DNA of 64,000 bases from Pseudomonadota bacterium (GTDB taxonomy: Bacteria > Myxococcota > Myxococcia > Myxococcales > Myxococcaceae), in contig JAFAAN010000095.1 in assembly GCA_023426545.1 (NCBI GenBank), positions 1 to 64,000 on the forward strand. The letters run 5' to 3'. The position numbers were made by a program, and so were the translations under genes. Shown here one piece after another: positions 53,051 to 61,844 of the stretch. The first letter of the stretch is position 1; each line of letters opens with the position of its first letter. The notes under the pieces are model-generated. The model saw only the letters and a program-made list of their open reading frames with translations. It was not told where the DNA came from and did no database searches.

Positions 53051-53368
53051 TCAGGGGATATCGGGCAGCTCGACGACGAGCGCGCCCTCCTCGACCGACA
53101 CCTGCACTGTCGGCTGGTCGTCACAGACCCCTGGCGAGGTCTCGTTGCGCCCGGTGTCCATGTCGAAACCGACCTCATGACACGGGCAGACGACCATGTT
53201 GTTCTCGATGCGTCCGCCGGACAGCAGGCACCCGGCGTGGTTGCACCAGTCATCCAGGCCCTTGTAGCGCCCGTGGATCTTCGCGATACACACGTTGCGC
53301 TTGCCGACCTCGTAGCCCCGCATTTCCCTCTCGGCGAAGTCCGCCGGTCCCAGCTTGATCTTCGTCAT
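53051..53368 (-). CDS. Rieske [2Fe-2S] protein
   Basis: A 105-residue single-domain Rieske protein with cluster ligands in CNHAGCLL and CPCHEVGFDM. It has no signal peptide or membrane anchor, so it is probably a cytoplasmic ferredoxin-like electron carrier. ATG 53368 is preceded by AAAAGGGG; an upstream in-frame ATG at 53389 is weaker. It is the first gene of a pair with the His-rich MoaB-like protein, which hints at a role around a molybdoenzyme (inference). None is encoded in this window. Confidence 0.88.
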   Translation of the reverse strand: MTKIKLGPADFAEREMRGYEVGKRNVCIAKIHGRYKGLDDWCNHAGCLLSGGRIENNMVVCPCHEVGFDMDTGRNETSPGVCDDQPTVQVSVEEGALVVELPDIP

Positions 53369-53435
53369 CGCGGCCCCCTTTTCCCACAACGCAGGACGGG
53401 CTGCACTCCCGTTGCCCGGGCATTACCTTCCTCCA

Positions 53436-55193
53436 GTGACTCCCGACGTGACCATTCCCACCACCGTCGACAAGGCCACCGTTGCCCAGGTCCTCCGTGA
53501 CATCGCCCTGCTGCTCCAGCTCCAGGGAGAGAGCGGCTTCCGCGTCCGCGCGTACGAAATGGCGGCGGACCGCATCGCCGGGCTGCCGCAGGAGCTGGGG
53601 CCCCTGGTCGCGGAAGGCCGCCTGGAGACCCTGCCGGGAATCGGCCCCGCGCTCGCGGAGAAGATCGCCGAGCTGGTGACCACCGGCCGGCTCGGCTACC
53701 TGGAGGAGCTGAAGTCCCAGTTCCCTCCCGGCCTCCTGGAGCTGACGCAGCTGCCGGACATCGGGCCGAAGAAGGTGGCCACGCTCTGGCGCGAGCTGCA
53801 GGTGACCGGCATCGACGCGCTGGAGCGCGCCTGCCGTGAAGGCCGCGTGCGGCAGCTGCGCGGCTTCGGCGCGAAGAGCGAGGCGAAGATGTTGGAGGGC
53901 ATCGCGCTGTACCGGCGCGCGCGCGGCGAGCGCAAGCTGCTGGGCGACGTGATGCCCGTGGCCAGCGCCCTCCTGGAGCGCGTGAAGGCCGCGCCGGGAG
54001 TCGTGCGCGCCAGCCTGGGCGGGAGCGTGCGCCGGCAGGCGGAGACGGTGGCGGACGTGGACATCATCGCCTCGGCGGCGGACGCCGGCCCGGTGCTGGA
54101 CGCGCTGGCGAACGCCCCGGGCGTGGCGAAGGTGCTCGGCAAGGGCGACAGCAAGTGCTCCGTGCGCCTGGAAGCGGGTGACCTCCAGGTGGACCTGCGC
54201 GTGCTGCCCGACGAGGACTTCGCCACCGCGCTGCACCACTTCACCGGTTCGAAAGCGCACCACATCCGCCTGCGCAACCTGGGCCACGAGCGCGGCCTCA
54301 AGATTTCCGAGTGGGGCATCCTCCGCGAGGACGGCACCAAGGTACCGGTGAAGGAGGAGTCTGACCTCTACGCGCTGCTGGACATGCAGTACGTCCCGCC
54401 CGAGCTTCGGGAGGACACCGGCGAGGTCGAGGCCGCGCGCGCGGGCCACCTCCCGACGGACCTCGTCGCCTTGGAGGACATCCAGGGCGCGGTCCACGCG
54501 CACAGCACCTGGTCCGACGGCCGCGACAGCCTGGAGGAGATGGCCCTGGCGGCTCGGGCGCTGGGCCTCAAGTACCTCACCGTCACTGAGCACAGCGAGG
54601 CGGCCATCTACGCCGGCGGCCTGAAGGTGGATGACCTCAAGCGCCAGTGGGAAGAAATCGACCGCATCAACGCGGCCCACCCCGGCGTGCGCCTGCTCAA
54701 GGGCATCGAGGTCGACATCCTGGAGTCCGGCGCGCTCGACTACGGCGACGACATCCTGGAGCAGTTGGAGGTCGTCATCGGCTCCATCCACGTCCGGCAC
54801 GGCATGGACGAGGACCAGATGACGCGCCGGCTGCTGGCCGCGCTGGACAACCCCTGCCTCCAGATTCTGGGACACCCCACTGGCCGGCTCATCAACAGCC
54901 GGGAGCCCTACCCCGTTCGCATGGAGGAAATCCTGGAGAGGGCGGCCGAGCGCGGCGTGGCGGTGGAGGTGAACGGCAAGCCCGCGCGGCTGGACATCAA
55001 GGCCGAGTACGTCCGGCAGGCGGTGACGCGAGGCGTGCGGCTGGTGGTGAGCTGCGACGCCCACCAGAAAGAGGACCTGCGCAACCTGGCCTTCGCGGTG
55101 GCCACCGCGCGCCGGGGCTGGGCCCGCAAGCGGGACGTGCTGAACACGCTCCCGGCCGGCCGCTTCGTCTCCGCGCTGCGCGAGCGCCGGTGA
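53436..55193 (+). CDS. polX: DNA polymerase/3'-5' exonuclease PolX
   Basis: A 585-residue family X polymerase. An N-terminal helix-hairpin-helix region (LETLPGIGPALAEKI; LPDIGPKKVATLW) is followed by the nucleotidyltransferase core with GSVRRQAETVADVDII and LQVDLRVL (acidic triad), then a C-terminal PHP domain (VHAHSTWSDGRDSLEEM; VTEHSEA; GIEVDIL; VSCDAHQKEDL) with its metal-binding His and Asp residues, probably the exonuclease. It fills short gaps in base-excision repair. GTG 53436 is taken as the start; GTG 53448 is possible. Confidence 0.95.
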   Translation: MTPDVTIPTTVDKATVAQVLRDIALLLQLQGESGFRVRAYEMAADRIAGLPQELGPLVAEGRLETLPGIGPALAEKIAELVTTGRLGYLEELKSQFPPGLLELTQLPDIGPKKVATLWRELQVTGIDALERACREGRVRQLRGFGAKSEAKMLEGIALYRRARGERKLLGDVMPVASALLERVKAAPGVVRASLGGSVRRQAETVADVDIIASAADAGPVLDALANAPGVAKVLGKGDSKCSVRLEAGDLQVDLRVLPDEDFATALHHFTGSKAHHIRLRNLGHERGLKISEWGILREDGTKVPVKEESDLYALLDMQYVPPELREDTGEVEAARAGHLPTDLVALEDIQGAVHAHSTWSDGRDSLEEMALAARALGLKYLTVTEHSEAAIYAGGLKVDDLKRQWEEIDRINAAHPGVRLLKGIEVDILESGALDYGDDILEQLEVVIGSIHVRHGMDEDQMTRRLLAALDNPCLQILGHPTGRLINSREPYPVRMEEILERAAERGVAVEVNGKPARLDIKAEYVRQAVTRGVRLVVSCDAHQKEDLRNLAFAVATARRGWARKRDVLNTLPAGRFVSALRERR

Positions 55194-55212
55194 TAGGCTG
55201 CGGCCCCCGCCG

Positions 55213-55830
55213 ATGGCCCGTCTGTTGCCGCTCGTCCTCTGTCTCGCGTCCCTCTCCTCCGCCGCCGCGGACGGTGAACGCCCATCCCGCGCCGACCTCC
55301 AGCGGGTGCTGGAGCGGCATGGGCGCTCGGTGGTGCACGTCAAGGGCCCTCGCCGCGAGGGCCCCGGCGTCTTCGTGGGCGCCGCGGGCCAGGTGCTCAC
55401 CTCGGTGGCCCCGGTGGGCGCGAGCTTCACCGGCTTGAACGCCACCACGGTGGAGCACGACGGAAAGTCCCTTCCCGCCCGGGTGGTGATGGCCAGCGAG
55501 GACCTCCAGGTGGCGGTGCTCGCCGCGCCGGACGGCAGCTACCCCGCCGCGCCCGTGCGGGTGCTGAGGGAGGGCGCCAGCCTGGAAGGCCACTGGCTGG
55601 TGGGCGTGCTGCCCGCCTCCAAGGGGAAGCCTGCGACGCCCATGCCGGCCCGGGCCCGCCCCGCCCCGCCCCCCTTCTATGACGTCCCGCTGGCCCTGCC
55701 TCCCGGCAGCCCCGTCTTCGACGCGGACGGACGGCTGGTGGCGGTGGTGGTGAAGAAGCACCGCCGCGGCTGCCGCGTGCTGCCGCTGAGCGCGGTGAAG
55801 GTCCAGCTCTCCGCGATGGAAACGCCATGA
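55213..55830 (+). CDS. exported trypsin-fold protein lacking the catalytic His
   Basis: A 205-residue protein with a short signal peptide (LLPLVLCLASLSSAAA). The rest follows the layout of a short S1C trypsin-like domain: VVHVKGPRREGPGVFVG, then QVLTSVAPVG where active enzymes have TNAHV, EDLQVAVLAA at the Asp position, and PPGSPVFDADGRLVAVVV at the Ser position. With His gone it cannot be a normal protease. The stop overlaps the next gene (ATGA), so it is coupled to the CPBP membrane protease. A substrate-binding helper or regulator role is inferred. Confidence 0.7.
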   Translation: MARLLPLVLCLASLSSAAADGERPSRADLQRVLERHGRSVVHVKGPRREGPGVFVGAAGQVLTSVAPVGASFTGLNATTVEHDGKSLPARVVMASEDLQVAVLAAPDGSYPAAPVRVLREGASLEGHWLVGVLPASKGKPATPMPARARPAPPPFYDVPLALPPGSPVFDADGRLVAVVVKKHRRGCRVLPLSAVKVQLSAMETP

Positions 55831-56546
55831 GACAGGCCACGACGTCGCCCTGGCGCCCCAGCGCCGTGCAGGAAGCCATGGGCCTGTGGGCCGTGGGCTT
55901 CCTGGCCATCATCGCCGCGTTCCTGCTCTTTGGCGGCTCCAGCCTCCCCAAGCTGGTCGCCACCGTGGGCTTCCTCTACCTGCCGCTCATCCCCATGCGC
56001 TGGCGGGACGAGGACTACCGCGACTACGGGCTGTCGCTCCGCGCCTGGCGCGAGGACGTGCGCCTGTTCCTGGTGCTGTCCGCGGTGGTGGGGCCGCTCT
56101 TCTTCGTGGGCTTCGCCGCCTTCGCGGAGCTGCTGCCCCACCTGCCCTCGGCGCTGGCCCGGCACCTCACGCCGCTTCTCGGCGAGGCCCGCTTCCAACC
56201 CCGGCTGCCACCGCGCTTCGGCGAGTGGGTCATCGACCAGCTCTTCGTCGTCGCGCTGCCCGAGGAGTTCTTCTACCGGGGCTACCTCCAGACGCGCCTG
56301 CGGGACGCCTGGCCCCAGGGGCGAAAGTTCCTGGGCGGCCGGCTGGGGCCCGCCTTCTGGCTCACGGCGGTGCTGTTCGCCCTGGGCCACCTGGCCATCT
56401 TCCAGGCCTGGCGGCTGTCCGTGTTCTTCCCGGCGCTGCTCTTCGGCTGGATGCGCGAGCGCACCGGAACCGTCATCGGCGCCGCCCTCTTCCACGCAGC
56501 CTGCAACCTCTATGTGCGGTTCCTCGAGGTTTCATTTTTCGGCTGA
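55827..56546 (+). CDS. CPBP family glutamic-type intramembrane protease
   Basis: A 239-residue membrane protein with about six transmembrane helices. CPBP/Abi motifs are present: EEFFYRGYLQTRL (paired Glu and Arg), FALGHLAIFQ (His) and HAACNLYVRF (second His). Members include CAAX prenyl proteases and, in myxobacteria, myxosortases that cut MYXO-CTERM surface proteins. I cannot tell from sequence alone which applies. Translationally coupled by ATGA to the trypsin-fold protein, which may be its partner. Confidence 0.88.
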   Translation: MRQATTSPWRPSAVQEAMGLWAVGFLAIIAAFLLFGGSSLPKLVATVGFLYLPLIPMRWRDEDYRDYGLSLRAWREDVRLFLVLSAVVGPLFFVGFAAFAELLPHLPSALARHLTPLLGEARFQPRLPPRFGEWVIDQLFVVALPEEFFYRGYLQTRLRDAWPQGRKFLGGRLGPAFWLTAVLFALGHLAIFQAWRLSVFFPALLFGWMRERTGTVIGAALFHAACNLYVRFLEVSFFG

Positions 56547-56621
56547 TTTGCGCTGAATTTCCGCCGTTCCCCCCACTCGCTGGCGCAGCACCACACCACT
56601 CACCGTGAAACACACGTGCGT

Positions 56622-56653
56622 GTTACGCGCCCGTAACCGGATTTCGACGAAAT
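56622..56653. promoter_or_regulatory. two adjacent palindromes upstream of the M4 protease gene
   Basis: GTTACG-CGCC-CGTAAC (56622-56637) and ATTTCG-A-CGAAAT (56641-56653) are both perfect inverted repeats, lying 3 bases apart in the AT-richer upstream region. They are good candidates for a dimeric repressor or activator site. Confidence 0.5.
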
Positions 56654-56690
56654 CGGGACAGGGTTTTTCTTGTCTTCCAAGGAGGACGCA

Positions 56691-56720
56691 TTGCGTCGAA
56701 AATTATCGAAGAAACTCTGA
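56691..56720 (+). other. possible 9-codon leader peptide before the M4 protease
   Basis: AAGGAGG (56679-56685), the strongest ribosome site in this region, stands 5 bases before TTG 56691. That opens a short frame MRRKLSKKL ending in TGA 56718-56720. The stop overlaps an ATG at 56720 (TGATG) that is in frame with the protease. Codons 56720-56773 do not show the host's G/C third-position bias, so they are probably leader, not protein. Confidence 0.35.
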
Positions 56721-56773
56721 TGCACGCTGCAGCGATAACTCTTCAACCCCTTTGCATTGAGTTCGAGACCCCC

Positions 56774-58945
56774 ATGACGATCCGCCGCACTGAAGGTCCG
56801 AAGCCGACGATTCGCACCACCCCTGCTTCCGAGGCGCAGCAGAAGACGGCTGCCAAGCCCGCGACCATCGCGCCGAACGTCATCAAGGACGGGTTCGGCC
56901 CCGCGGCGAAGACGACGGACCTGGCCCGCGCCGAGCAGACGCTGAAGCCGCTGCCGCCGCCGGTCGGCCGCCTCTCCCTGGAGAGCCGCGAGGCCCAGAC
57001 GGCCATCCAGACGTCGCTGGCCCACCTGACCCCGAACACGAAGACCTCCATCCGCAACCCGGGTATCGCGGGCGGCATCCAGCTCCCCTCCTTCACGCCG
57101 AAGAGCGTGGAGCGTGACGAGTTGGGCATGACGCACGTGCGCCTGGACCGCCAGCACGAGGGCGTGAAGGTCTTCGGCGAGCAGGTCGTCACGCACCTGG
57201 ACCAGCAGGGCAAGATCAAGACGGTCACCGGTGACCAGACCACCATCCCCGCGGGCCTCGGCACCGAGAAGCCGGCGCTGTCGCACAGCCAGGTGCTGGA
57301 CATCGCGCTGAAGGAGTTCGGTGGGAAGCCGGACCGTCAGCCGCACTCCGAGCGCGTCATCTACAAGGACCCCTCCGGTGAGTACCGGAACGCCTACCGC
57401 GTCGAGGTCTCCAACGTGGATGGCACCGAGGAGCCCCGCCGGATGAACTACCTGGTGGATGCGAACTCCGGGAAGATCTACGAGCAGTTCAACACCATCG
57501 ACGGCTACGCGCGCCAGCACGCCGCGCAGGGCCACAGCCACGCGCACGGCGCGGATGAGGCGCACGGCGCGGATGAGGCGCCTGGCTCGGCCGGGGCTGC
57601 CGCCGACATCAAGGTCTCCGCCACGCCGAACGAGGAGATCGCCGATCTGGCGACCGTCACGTCCAAGATCAACGTCGAGGACGACGTCACGGTGGAGCAG
57701 CTGAAGCTGGACCTGGACATCGACCACACCTTCAAGGGTGACCTGACGGTGTCGCTCACCAGCCCGTCGGGCAAGACGGAGGTGGTGCACAACCGCAAGG
57801 GCGGCAGCGCGGACAACATCAAGGAGTCCTTCGACCTGAGCGCCTTCTCCGGCGAGTCCGCGAAGGGCGAGTGGACGCTGAGCGTCAAGGACAACGCGCG
57901 TCGCGACACGGGCAAGCTGAACGGCTGGAGCCTGAACATCACCCCGAAGGCCACGCAGCAGCCCGAGCAGGGCAAGGCCGACGACACGACGATGTACAGC
58001 GGCAAGGTCGCCCTGGAGACGACGAAGAACGACGACGGCACCTACCAGCTCGAGGACAAGACGCGCGGCAAGGGCGTGGCGACCTACGACGCCCTCAACC
58101 GCGAGCGCGCCAGCGGCCAGACGCAGATCAAGGACGACAACGACGTCTGGGGCGAGGCGACGGATCCCGAGCGCAACCGCGCCGCGGTCGACGCGCACTA
58201 CGGCGGCCAGATGACGTACGACTTCCTCAAGAACGTCCTCGGCCGTGACTCCATCGACGGCTCGGGCGAGAAGCTCGTCTCCTACGTCCACGTCAGCAAC
58301 AACTACGTGAACGCCTACTGGGACGGCCAGAAGATGAGCTACGGCGACGGCGACGGCCGCAACTCCGGCCCGCTCACCGCGCTGGACATCGCCGGCCACG
58401 AGATCGCCCACGGCCTCACCGAGCGCACCGCCGGCCTCATCTACCGCGGCGAGTCCGGTGGTCTGAACGAGGCCATGAGCGACATCATGGGCGCGGGCGT
58501 GGAGTGGTACGCGTCCACGCAGAACCCGGACGTGAAGTTCAACTGGACGGTGGGCGAGAAGGCCTGGACGCCGAAGAACGGCGATGACACCGACGGCCTG
58601 CGCTACATGGACGACCCGACGAAGGACGGGTACTCCGTCGACCACTACAGCAACTACCCGAAGCAGACCGAGGTGCACGGCTCCAGCGGCATCGCGAACA
58701 ACGCCTTCTACCTGCTGGCCAACGGCGGCACGAACCGCACGTCCGGCATCGAGGTGAAGGACGGCATCGGCATGGACAAGGGCCTGAAGATCTACTACCG
58801 CGCCCTGGCCCACTACATGACGCCGAGCACCACCTTCGCCCAGGCCCGCACCGCGACCATCAACGCGGCCACGGACCTCTACGGCGCTGACTCGCCGGAG
58901 GTGCAGAAGGTCAAGGAGAGCTGGACCGCCGTCGGCGTGAACTAG
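56774..58945 (+). CDS. M4 (thermolysin-like) metalloprotease with internal P-domain
   Basis: A 723-residue protein. An FTP/PepSY-type propeptide occupies ~100-250 (VRLDRQHEGVKVFGEQVVTH). A His/Ala linker (GHSHAHGADEAHGADEA) follows, then a proprotein-convertase P-domain at ~285-395 (LDIDHTFKGDLTVSLTSPSG; GEWTLSVKDNARRDTGKLNG). The M4 catalytic domain comes last: HEIAHGLTERT, GGLNEAMSDIMG (zinc Glu) and SSGIANNAFYLLANGG. P-domains are usually C-terminal, so this order is unusual. No classical signal peptide is visible at the N-terminus. Start ATG 56774 fits codon bias. A strong hairpin terminator follows the stop. Confidence 0.9.
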   Translation: MTIRRTEGPKPTIRTTPASEAQQKTAAKPATIAPNVIKDGFGPAAKTTDLARAEQTLKPLPPPVGRLSLESREAQTAIQTSLAHLTPNTKTSIRNPGIAGGIQLPSFTPKSVERDELGMTHVRLDRQHEGVKVFGEQVVTHLDQQGKIKTVTGDQTTIPAGLGTEKPALSHSQVLDIALKEFGGKPDRQPHSERVIYKDPSGEYRNAYRVEVSNVDGTEEPRRMNYLVDANSGKIYEQFNTIDGYARQHAAQGHSHAHGADEAHGADEAPGSAGAAADIKVSATPNEEIADLATVTSKINVEDDVTVEQLKLDLDIDHTFKGDLTVSLTSPSGKTEVVHNRKGGSADNIKESFDLSAFSGESAKGEWTLSVKDNARRDTGKLNGWSLNITPKATQQPEQGKADDTTMYSGKVALETTKNDDGTYQLEDKTRGKGVATYDALNRERASGQTQIKDDNDVWGEATDPERNRAAVDAHYGGQMTYDFLKNVLGRDSIDGSGEKLVSYVHVSNNYVNAYWDGQKMSYGDGDGRNSGPLTALDIAGHEIAHGLTERTAGLIYRGESGGLNEAMSDIMGAGVEWYASTQNPDVKFNWTVGEKAWTPKNGDDTDGLRYMDDPTKDGYSVDHYSNYPKQTEVHGSSGIANNAFYLLANGGTNRTSGIEVKDGIGMDKGLKIYYRALAHYMTPSTTFAQARTATINAATDLYGADSPEVQKVKESWTAVGVN

Positions 58946-58966
58946 CCCCCAGCTCCAGTGAAGTCC

Positions 58967-59021
58967 GCCGAGCCCGGCCCGGCCCGCGAAGCACCGCGGG
59001 CTGGCGCCGGGCTTCGGCTTT
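58967..59021 (+). terminator. rho-independent terminator of the M4 protease gene
   Basis: GCCGAGCCCGGC (58967-58978) pairs with GCCGGGCTTCGGC (59006-59018), with further GC pairs inside the loop, followed by TTT. It starts 21 bases after the stop codon. Confidence 0.75.
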
Positions 59022-59032
59022 CAGGTGCGGCC

Positions 59033-59362
59033 TCAGGCCGGAGTCTTCATCGTCTCGGTGATGGGCGTCGTCGCGGGCACGCCCTCCACGAGGAGCATGA
59101 TGGAGTGCGCGCTCTCATGCCGGAGCGCCTTCGCGGCGGCGTACTCGGGCGAGGCCCACCACGCCCGCGCCTGCTCGACGGTGGGGAACTCCAGGAGGAC
59201 GAAGCGCGGGGGCTGCCACGTGCCTTCCAGTGCCTGCGTGGGGCCGCCCCGGACGAGATAGCGGCCACCGTACGGTACGAGCGACGGAGGAACGAGCTGC
59301 TTGTACCGCTCGTAGGCCTGCACATCGTGCACCGAGACCTCGACCACGACGTAGGCAGGCAT
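59033..59362 (-). CDS. DUF1330 family protein
   Basis: A 109-residue ferredoxin-like-fold protein of the DUF1330 family (dimeric alpha-beta barrel): AYVVVEVSVHDVQAYERYKQ, GGRYLVRGG and FVLLEFPTVEQARAWWASPE, then Y. The conserved SPEY and WW residues are present. Function unknown in the family; some members are small stress or degradation accessory proteins. ATG 59362 follows AAGGAG. It lies 19 bases downstream of the GYF/AgmX gene on the same strand, perhaps co-transcribed. Confidence 0.9.
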   Translation of the reverse strand: MPAYVVVEVSVHDVQAYERYKQLVPPSLVPYGGRYLVRGGPTQALEGTWQPPRFVLLEFPTVEQARAWWASPEYAAAKALRHESAHSIMLLVEGVPATTPITETMKTPA

Positions 59363-59381
59363 GGGCGCTCCTTGCGGCGGC

Positions 59382-61343
59382 TCAGAACTCGTATCGAAAG
59401 ACGACGGGCGCTCCCTGTGTGCGGTGCCTGGGGAACGTCCAGCCCCCGATCTTCTGCTGCATGCAACGCACGAGCGGCGTGCCGCGCAGCCACGGCGTCT
59501 CTGTCGTGATGGACTCCACCTTGCCGCTCGGCAGGACGCTCAAGCGCAGCACCGCCCGGTCGCCCTCCCTCGGCGGCGCGGACTGCTCCCGGGCACAGGC
59601 CGCGAGCTCCGAGCGCCGGGAGTGCACCACCGCGAACACGGTGGCCAGGTCGAGCGTCTCCCTCGGCGCGGTTGGATCCGGCGGCACCCAGACGGTCCGC
59701 TTCTGGGGCCGGGGGGCGTTGGGGTCCGGGCCCGATAGCACCCGGTCGAAGTCCTCGTCCGGTCCCAGCTCATCCTCTGAACGGGGAGACACGGCGGCCT
59801 CGGCCACCGTCGTCGCCGGCTTGGCCGCGGGGGCTGGCTCCGGCGCGGGCGCCACGGAGTGCTTCCCGATGACGAACGCGACCGCCACGTCCCGCGACGA
59901 GAGACTCCCCGTGGGCCGCTCGAAGACCCGCTCCTCCGGCGAAGCGCGCGTGCCGCCCGTCGCGGCGCGCGACGTGCTCTCGGTGCCGGTCAGCTCTGGA
60001 ACGCGCCCGCCTCGGTCCACCGACACGGCGGAGAGGGCCGGGCTGCTGGCGCCAGCGCCCTCTGGGACAGACGCGGGCGGAGACCTCCGCGCGGTCTCCT
60101 CCACGGATGGAGCGAGCCCTCCGCCGCTGGGGCCGGACGAGGCCTGGCTCGCGGCGCCGCCACTCTCCGTGGGCGAGCGAGCGGGCACCTCGGCGTCGGG
60201 GAGCGCCTGCGCGACCGCGTCCGCAGGGGGCGCCTCGACGGCGGCAACGGGGGGCACCGCCCGCTGAGGGGTCTCCTCGCCCGCGCTGCCCGCACGCGTC
60301 CCCCGGTCCGTTCCCGGCCCCCAGACCGCCAGGGCCAGCGCGACCGACATGCCACCCACCGCCCCACCCGCCAGGAGGATGCCCAGCCGCCGCTTGCGGC
60401 GTGCGCGCTCGTCTCGCTGGGCGGACGCGGAGGTCAGCACGACGTGGGTCCCCGCCGGCTGTGGCACTGCATCTGGCGCCGGCGCTGCCGCGCTGAAGTC
60501 CGCGTCCGACAGCCCGCCCTGTGCCAGGGGCGCTCCGGGAGCGGCCTCGCTCGGTGCCACGTCAGCGGCGCCATCTGCCTGCACGGGCTCAGGCTGGGGA
60601 GTGGCCCGGGACGAGGAGACATCCGCCGGGTGTCCCCCTTCCGGCTCGGAGGCTTGGGAGCCGGCGGGAGGCACCGCCGCCAGCGGCGACACGGCCGCGG
60701 GCACCACGGCCGCCTGTGGCGCGGCGACGCGCTCCGGCGGTGGGCGCGCGGAGACCGGCTGAGGCTCCAGGATCATCCGCTCCGTGGTGGCCTCGGAGGG
60801 GTCGATCGGCCGCGCCCCCTGGGGCATCACGACCCCAGCCACGCCCACGGGCAGGGGCGGAGCCCCCGCGGGCATCGTCCGCGGAAGCAGCGCCGAGGCC
60901 AGCTCCGGGACGTGCCCCAGGGGCAGCCACTCGCCAAAGCCCTCGCGCCAGCAGAGGGAGTCTGGCCCCAGCGCGCCGCGCTCGACATGCGCCTTCAGCT
61001 CGGGAACCTCGTGCGGTCCGTAGGCCGCGCCGCCCATGACGACGTACCAGGCCTGCCGGGCGGGGGGCGCTGCCTCCTGGGGAGGCTCCTCGCCCAACGA
61101 GGACGCGCGCGTGCGGCCCGCGCCGCGGTGGAGCCGCTCGGACTGCATCGCCTCGCGGGAGCGCTGCTGCGCGGAGGGCTGGACGCGCAGGCCCCTATCC
61201 GTGCGGAGCTGGCCCACGATGGCATCCAGCTCGGCGTCCGACACGCCATCCAGAACGGGCGAGCTGCCCGCCTCGGGCGGCTCGGGGGCAGCCTCCCGGC
61301 GATTGCCCGGGTTGGCGTTGTCTTCCCCTGAGTTGCCGGCCAT
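59382..61343 (-). CDS. GYF-domain membrane protein with AgmX/PglI-type C-terminus
   Basis: A 653-residue protein. A GYF_2 domain lies at ~95-145 (WYVVMGGAAYGPHEVPELKA; LCWREGFGEWLPLG). A long Pro/Ala-rich low-complexity stretch is followed by one transmembrane helix near residue 330 (LGILLAGGAVGGMSVALALA), a second disordered region, and a C-terminal AgmX/PglI-like domain (LDLATVFAVVHSRRSELAAC; AVLRLSVLPSGKVESI; VRCMQQKIGGWTFPRH). Two Cys in that domain could pair. Related proteins (AgmX, GltJ) belong to the Myxococcus gliding machinery. ATG 61343 follows AAGGAG. Confidence 0.85.
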   Translation of the reverse strand: MAGNSGEDNANPGNRREAAPEPPEAGSSPVLDGVSDAELDAIVGQLRTDRGLRVQPSAQQRSREAMQSERLHRGAGRTRASSLGEEPPQEAAPPARQAWYVVMGGAAYGPHEVPELKAHVERGALGPDSLCWREGFGEWLPLGHVPELASALLPRTMPAGAPPLPVGVAGVVMPQGARPIDPSEATTERMILEPQPVSARPPPERVAAPQAAVVPAAVSPLAAVPPAGSQASEPEGGHPADVSSSRATPQPEPVQADGAADVAPSEAAPGAPLAQGGLSDADFSAAAPAPDAVPQPAGTHVVLTSASAQRDERARRKRRLGILLAGGAVGGMSVALALAVWGPGTDRGTRAGSAGEETPQRAVPPVAAVEAPPADAVAQALPDAEVPARSPTESGGAASQASSGPSGGGLAPSVEETARRSPPASVPEGAGASSPALSAVSVDRGGRVPELTGTESTSRAATGGTRASPEERVFERPTGSLSSRDVAVAFVIGKHSVAPAPEPAPAAKPATTVAEAAVSPRSEDELGPDEDFDRVLSGPDPNAPRPQKRTVWVPPDPTAPRETLDLATVFAVVHSRRSELAACAREQSAPPREGDRAVLRLSVLPSGKVESITTETPWLRGTPLVRCMQQKIGGWTFPRHRTQGAPVVFRYEF

Positions 61344-61844
61344 CGACCTGCTCCTTGAATCCATCAGACCCCGCCTAATCGAATGCCACCACGGCGATTC
61401 GTCAACGGCGAGCGCCTGCGCGGAGGTGGACACAGCCCCCCACGTGAGACAGGGCCCTAGCGTAGTTCCCCGGACCCACCTTGGTACACTCACACGGCTG
61501 TGCGGCGCGAACGCACAACAGACGATGCGTGATGTCCACCACACTCGGTGACTCCCGGGTATAGGCACATCAGCGGCGGCATCGCACCTCCTGGCACCTC
61601 GGAGACATGCCTGTGTCCCGGGCGCCGGAAACCCGGCCCTCGCGGGGACGCCCCGCCCTCGCGGAATCTCGATGCTGGACGTCGGCTCGACTTCTGAGAA
61701 CATGGGAGGCAGAGGCCGGAATCCAGCCAGGCGCCAATGCTCCAACGAGGCCCGCCGAACCGACACACCCCCGCGCCGAAGCGCCCAGGGCACGCCCGCT
61801 CCTGGCCCCGAGCCACCTCATGGCGGCCCGGGGAGCCGCGCCGC
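61344..61844. other. intergenic region
   Basis: This 501-base interval separates two leftward genes. It has no ORF with convincing codon bias. The promoter of the GYF gene should lie in the first ~150 bases. Nothing else was recognised. Confidence 0.4.

Noticed and set aside
53250..55448. Minus-strand open frame of 732 codons
   Set aside because: It is antisense to polX, which has all catalytic motifs.
56720..56773. ATG 56720 as the M4 protease start
   Set aside because: The 18 extra codons lack the strong G/C third-position bias of the rest of the gene; treated as leader.
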